Assembly: GCA_028564925.1 (NCBI GenBank)
Contig: CM053032.1
Coordinates: 120,196,490-120,260,489 of the forward strand
Origin: Lithobates sylvaticus
Lineage: Eukaryota; Chordata; Amphibia; Anura; Ranidae
Length of the DNA: 64,000 bases
Reading direction: 5' to 3'
Made by a program: the position numbers and the translations under genes. The notes under the pieces were generated by a model, which had not been told where the DNA came from, ran no database searches, and saw only the letters and a list, made by a program, of their open reading frames with translations. Below, in pieces: positions 59,591 to 64,000 of this stretch (within the stretch, counting starts at the first letter, position 1; each line of letters begins with the position of its first letter).

Positions 59591-61977
59591 GTTTCCCCTT
59601 TCGGGAGTTGGGAAATGGAATTGAATCAGGCACTACCCGAAGAAATGAAAAATAAGGTTTTAGACTATGTCCACTCCACCTCAAAGGATATGCGGATAAA
59701 AGAAATGAACTATAAACTATTGGTTAAATGGTACTACGTGCCATTAAAATACATAAAATGAACCCTCACATTTCTCCTTTATGTTGGAGGGAATGTGGGG
59801 AGGTCGGGACACATGCTCACATATGGCGGCAGTGCCATTTGATTCAACCATACTGGATGGAAATAATAGATTTAATCAAAAAAATTTGTGGAAATGAAAT
59901 TGGGCTGGATCAGTGGCAATGTCTGTTTCATGCGATAAATTCCACAAGGAAGAAATATAGAACAGCAATTATTCCTTTTTTGCTGAATGCAGCAAAGGCA
60001 CTGATCCCCAAACATTGGGGGTCTAAGAAGGCCCTGACAATAAAGGAGTGGCTTAGGGAGGTAGAAAAGACTAGGCTAATGGAGGAAGTAATCCACTTGC
60101 AAAATGACTCTGAAGCAAGATTTGCTAGTATTTGGAAAGGATGGTTAGAATTTAAACAATCTAAGGTTTACAGGAGTTATATGGGAATTGAGGGTGGAGG
60201 TTAGGGTCCTGTGCCCGGTCCCTTCCCTTCCCGCTTCTTTTCCTTCCCCCTTCCTTTTTTTAACCGCTTCCCGACCGCCTCATGTAGATATATGTCTACA
60301 GAATGGCACGGGCAGGCAAAAGCACGTACCTGTACATCCCCTTTAAGTTGCCTGCCCGTGGGTCGCGCTCGCGACCCAGTCGGGAGCTCCGTGACCGCGG
60401 CCGTGGGACCAGCGGACCCGATCGCCGCTGGTGCCCCGCGATCAGGTTACGGAGCTGAAGAACGGGGAGAGGTTTGTGTAAACAAACCTCTCCCCGCGCT
60501 TCCTACTCTGCCTGTCATTGATCGGCTGTTCCCGGTCATCGGGAAAGCCGATCAATGACGTCAGACGTCAGCCCCGCCCCCTAATGTAAAAAACACACAC
60601 ACGTCAGAGCCCATAACCCCTCCCCTCCCCCTAGTGGTTAACTCTTTCACTACAACTGTCATTTATACAGGAATCAATGCATTTAAATAGCATTGATTGC
60701 TGTATAAATGACAATGGTCCCAAAAATGTCCGATGTGTCCGCCATAATGTCGCAGTCACAATAAAAATCGCTGATCGCCACCATTACTAGTAAAAAAAAA
60801 AAATTAATAAAAATGCTATAAAACTATCCCCTATTTTGTAAAAGCTATAACTTTTGCGCAAACCAATCAATAATCGCTAATTGCGATTTTTCTTACCAAA
60901 AATATGTAGAAGAATACGTATCGGCCTAAACTGAGGAAAAAAAATGTTTTTTTATATATTTTTTGGGGATATTTATTATAGCAAAAAGCAAAAAATATTG
61001 CATTTTTTTCAAAATTGTTGCTCTATTTTTGTTTATAGCGCAAAAAAATAAAAACCGCAGGGGTGATCAAATACCACCAAAAGAAAGCTCTATTAGTGGG
61101 AAAAAAAGGACGCCAATTTTGTTTTGGAGCCACGTCGCACGACCGCGCAATTGTCAGTTAAATCGATGCAGTGCCGAATCGCAAAAAGGGGCCTGGTCCT
61201 TTGGCTGCCAATTGGTCCGGGCTGAAGTGGTTAATTTTTTTTTTTTTTCTCCTTTTCTTCTCCTTTTTTTCTTTCTTCTCCCCTTCTCTATGCTCCTCAT
61301 GAAGAGGCACATTATTAGGGATATATAGTGGTGGTTGAGATAAGGTTCTCTCCACCTCATAAATAAAGAAAGGGGTAAGGGAGGATCACAGATTCACCAG
61401 TGGGTGCGCAGGTGTGCGTGTATATACATAAAAGAGATATTACTTATTTGAAAAGATAGGAGTGGGGGGTGTGTTTATTAAATAAACAATATAGATTAGA
61501 GTGAGGATGGGGGGTAGGCACTACACGGGGAGGAAACGAGAGTGTGGGGGGGGGGGAGGGTTTTATATAAAAACACATTACAAATTTAAAGAGGAAGGGG
61601 GAGGGCGGAGAGGAGGGGAGTGAAGAGGGGAAGTGAGGAGGGGTGATTTTGGGGGGGGGGGGTTCCAAAGAGGGGACGGGGAGCTAAGGGCGCAGTATCC
61701 TTGCCTCCACACTTAACAGGAAACAAGGAGATAGGGAGAGAGGAAAGGGGAAAGTATAAGAAAATGCTTCGACTATAATTTTTTCAGAAATTTGGCCAAT
61801 GGAAAGGGATAGATCCAAATGTTTTTTGTTTTTTTTTCTCTGTTATTGTTTTTGTATTTGTAACTGTGTATGCATTTTCCTTTTTAATTTTTTTTAATGT
61901 TTTATATTCATGTATTGGAAATGATATGAAAGAATTTGTATGTATGTTTACAATAATTTAATAAAAAGAATTTAAAT
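59591..61977 (+). pseudogene. L1 'E', 3' fragment (ORF2 C-terminus)
   Basis: Bounded by a 17-bp imperfect duplication (AAAAATGGC-T/A-GTTTTTT at 59574-59590 and 61978-61994). The frame starts in 'MELNQALPEEMKNKVLDYVH' (about 59615). After a frameshift near 59757 it continues 'MNPHISPLCWRECGEVGTHAHIW' with the Cys/His segment, to a stop at 60204. It resembles the L1 C ORF2 C-terminus in layout but differs in sequence. The 3' untranslated region is interrupted by a TTAA MITE (60264-61230) and ends in an A-rich tail with 'aataaaaagaatttaaataaa'. It is strongly 5'-truncated. Confidence 0.88.
60264..61230 (-). mobile_element. TTAA-flanked MITE, copy 3
   Basis: A 967-bp element between TTAA at 60260-60263 and TTAA at 61231-61234, in the orientation opposite to copies 1 and 2. 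It ends 'cgggctgaagtgg', the complement of their left tip. It inserted into the 3' untranslated region of L1 E. Confidence 0.87.
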
Positions 61978-62189
61978 AAAAATGGCAGTTTTTTCGGGAG
62001 CAGTGATTTTAACAATGCTTAAAGTAAAACAATAAAAGTGTAATATTCCTTTAAATTTCATACCTGGGGGTGTCTATAGTATGCCTGTAAAGTCTGACAG
62101 CAAAATGAAATTTCTAAAGGAAAAAAAAGTCATTTAAAACTACTCCAAAACTACTACAATGAATTGTCGGTCCGCAATACACATAAAAG

Positions 62190-63990
62190 TTCATTGATAA
62201 AAACGGCATGGGGATTTCCCCACAGGGGAACCCCAAACCAAAATTGAAATAAAAAATGCGTGGGGGTCCCCCTAAATTCCATACCAGGCCCTTCAGGTCT
62301 GGTATGGATATTAAGGGGAACCCTGCACCAAAATAAAAAAAATGGCGTGGGGGTCCCCCTCAAAATCCATACCAGACCCTTAAGGTCTGGTATGGATTTT
62401 AAGGGGAACCCCGCACCAAAAAATAAAAAAATGGTGTGAGGGCCCCCCCAAAATCCATACCAGACCCTTATCCGAGCATGCAACCTGGCAGGCAGCAGGA
62501 AAAGAGAGGGGAACGAGAGAGCGCCCCCCCCTCCTGAACCGTACCAGGCCACATGCCCTCAACATTGGGAGGGTGCTTTGGGGCAGCCCCAAAGCACCTT
62601 GTCCCCATGTTGGTGGTGAGAAGGGCCTTATCCCCACAACCCTTGCCCGGTGGTTTTGTGGGTCTGCGGGCGGGGAGCTTATCGGAATCTGGAAGCCCCC
62701 TTTAACAAGGGGACCCCCAGATCCCACCCCCCCCCTGTGCGAATTGGTAATGGGGTACAAATGTACCCCTACCATTTCACAAAAAAAGTGACAAAAAGGT
62801 TAAAAAACAGTGAGGGTTTTTGAAAAGTCCTTTATTAATTTCTTCTTTCATCTTCTTTCTTCTGGTCTTCCTTCGGTGTTCTTCTTGTTCCTTCAACTTC
62901 TTCTTCTCCTTCTTCTTCTTCCTCCGCTCTTCTCGTCCCGCATCTTGCTCCGGCTTTCTCTCCACTCCGTCCGCATGATCCGCCTCAGGGGGAGTCTTCA
63001 GCTGTGTGACGCTTCGATTCTTCTGACACTTCTTAAATAACGGAGGGCGGGGCTATCCCTATGGCTTTCCCTGTAATGTCACGTAAACAGGTGACCCTGC
63101 CCCCGGATCACGCGGACGGAGCGGAAAAGAACCCGGAGCAAGATGCGGGACGAGAAGAGCGGAGGAAGAAGAAGTTGGAGAAGTAAATGATGTCTCCGTG
63201 GAGAAACCCAGGGGAAACCCAGGCTTCCCCAGTGATGTAAGGGTGACCCGCCCCCTCTGACGCAAGAGAAAAGCTGGGCTTCCCCAGTAATGTATGGGTG
63301 ACCCCGCCCCCCTCTGATGTAACGCAAGTTTCCGTTACATCAGAGGGGGCGGGGTCACCCGTACGTCACTGGGGAAGCCCAGCTTCCCCCTTGCGTTGCG
63401 TCAGAGGGGGGCGGGGTCAGGTGACGGGTGGCCCGGTCCTCCTTAGCTAAGACGGGATTCCTGCAGTGTCTCCATGGAGACAGGATGCGCTGCACTGGAC
63501 GTCGTTGAAAGAGATCAGCCATCGCTGGACCCCGGAGAAGAGATCACCCATCGCTGGATAGCAAGAGTGGATTACCACCACTGGAATCTTTTTTTTAAAT
63601 TTTTTTTATTTTTAATAAAGGACTTTTCCAAACGGTGTCTGTGTGTTTTTTAACTATTTTTTACACTTTTTTGTGAAATGGTAGGGGTACTTTTGTACCC
63701 CCTTACCATTTCAAACAGGGGGGGGCTGGGATCCTGGGGTCCCCTTGTTAAAGGGGGCTTCCAGATTCTGATAAGCCCCACGCCCACAAACCCCCACAAC
63801 CACCGGGCAAGGGTTGTGGGGATGAGGCCCTTGTCCTCATCAACATGGGGACATGGTGCTTTGAGGGGGTCACAGAAGCATCCTCCCAATGTTGAGGGCA
63901 TGTGGCCTGGTACAGTTCAGGAGGGGGGGCGCTCTCTCACCCCCCCCCTCTTGCTCGGATAAGGGTCTGGTATGGATTGTGAGTGGGACC
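62190..63990. repeat. Foldback module 2 (GGGGTCC-rich inverted repeat)
   Basis: Left arm about 62190-62842 and right arm about 63608-63990 are reverse complements: 'ccttgttaaagggggcttcc', 'gaaatggtaggggtac' and 'taataaaggacttttc'. The left arm begins with three tandem copies of a roughly 75-bp unit ('cgtgggggtccccct...aaggggaacccc'). The loop holds a polypyrimidine tract (62840-62945) and an inner GC-rich palindrome (63240-63425). It corresponds to foldback module 1 at 13853-15275. Confidence 0.8.
63240..63425. repeat. GC-rich palindrome inside foldback loop
   Basis: Two arms of roughly 90 bp meet at about 63328-63332: 'ccgcccccctctgatgtaac' against 'gttacatcagagggggcgg', then 'tggggaagcccagctt' on the outer side. 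It is a near-perfect hairpin with a tiny loop ('gcaagtttcc'). Confidence 0.85.
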
Positions 63991-64000
63991 CCCACGCCAT

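Larger units (their letters stand above)
59331..64000 (+). mobile_element. Non-autonomous hAT-like element 2 (runs off the window)
   Basis: Starts near 'cagggatgagctttatgttcgag'. It shares its subterminal module with the hAT at 15554: 'tttggggacctgggtcctgc', 'aggggacatgtatcaatgca', 'ctttaaatttcatacctggg' and 'gtctatagtatgcctgt'. It is interrupted by L1 E (59591-61977). Past 62190 it carries the foldback module. The other end lies beyond 64000, so I cannot give its length or target-site duplication. Confidence 0.65.

Overview
The window looks like repeat-rich vertebrate intergenic DNA, most probably from an anuran amphibian with a large genome. This is an inference from the mix of elements: several L1/Tx1-type LINEs, a CR1-like LINE, a Penelope-like element (PLE) with a GIY-YIG domain, Tc1, hAT and PIF/Harbinger DNA transposons, TTAA-flanked MITEs and a gag-bearing LTR element. 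I found no host gene, tRNA, rRNA or CRISPR array. Every long reading frame that I can name belongs to a mobile element.

Layout. 1-5.6 kb: AT-rich sequence with a Tc1 end, a decayed CR1-like LINE (minus) and a Tc1 element inserted in a (TA)n tract. 5.7-12 kb: an L1 ORF1 fragment (plus), low-complexity sequence, and a 5'-truncated L1 'A' on the minus strand. 12.0-13.0 kb: a TTAA-flanked MITE. From 13.0 to 41.4 kb one L1 'B' (plus) is split into three segments. Its first break (13.4-22.7 kb) holds two hAT elements, one with a broken BED-finger transposase and two minisatellites. Its second break (23.0-38.5 kb) holds a PLE bounded by a 13-bp target-site duplication and built as a giant inverted repeat with about 2,142-bp arms. 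A nearly complete L1 'C' (24.4-31.9 kb, 11-bp duplication) sits in the left arm and a Tc1 copy (36.7-38.1 kb) in the right arm; each arm preserves the other's empty site.

41.6-59.3 kb: a second PLE remnant, then what I infer to be one Harbinger-family element. It is interrupted by a TTAA MITE (42.6-43.6 kb) and by L1 'D' (43.9-55.2 kb, 17-bp duplication). L1 D is itself split by a recent LTR element (45.5-53.5 kb, 5-bp duplication, two 791-bp LTRs differing at 4 sites). The Harbinger region resumes with a Myb/SANT-like gene that has recognisable introns (57.1-58.4 kb), and a second Harbinger end follows at 59.0 kb. 59.3-64.0 kb: a non-autonomous hAT relative with an L1 3' fragment and a third TTAA MITE, ending in a GC-rich foldback module also seen at 13.9-15.3 kb.

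The window is therefore a stack of nested insertions whose order can be read from target-site duplications. The most unusual structures are the PLE palindrome with hammerhead-ribozyme-like motifs in both arms, the shared hAT foldback modules, and the two-level minisatellite inside the hAT.
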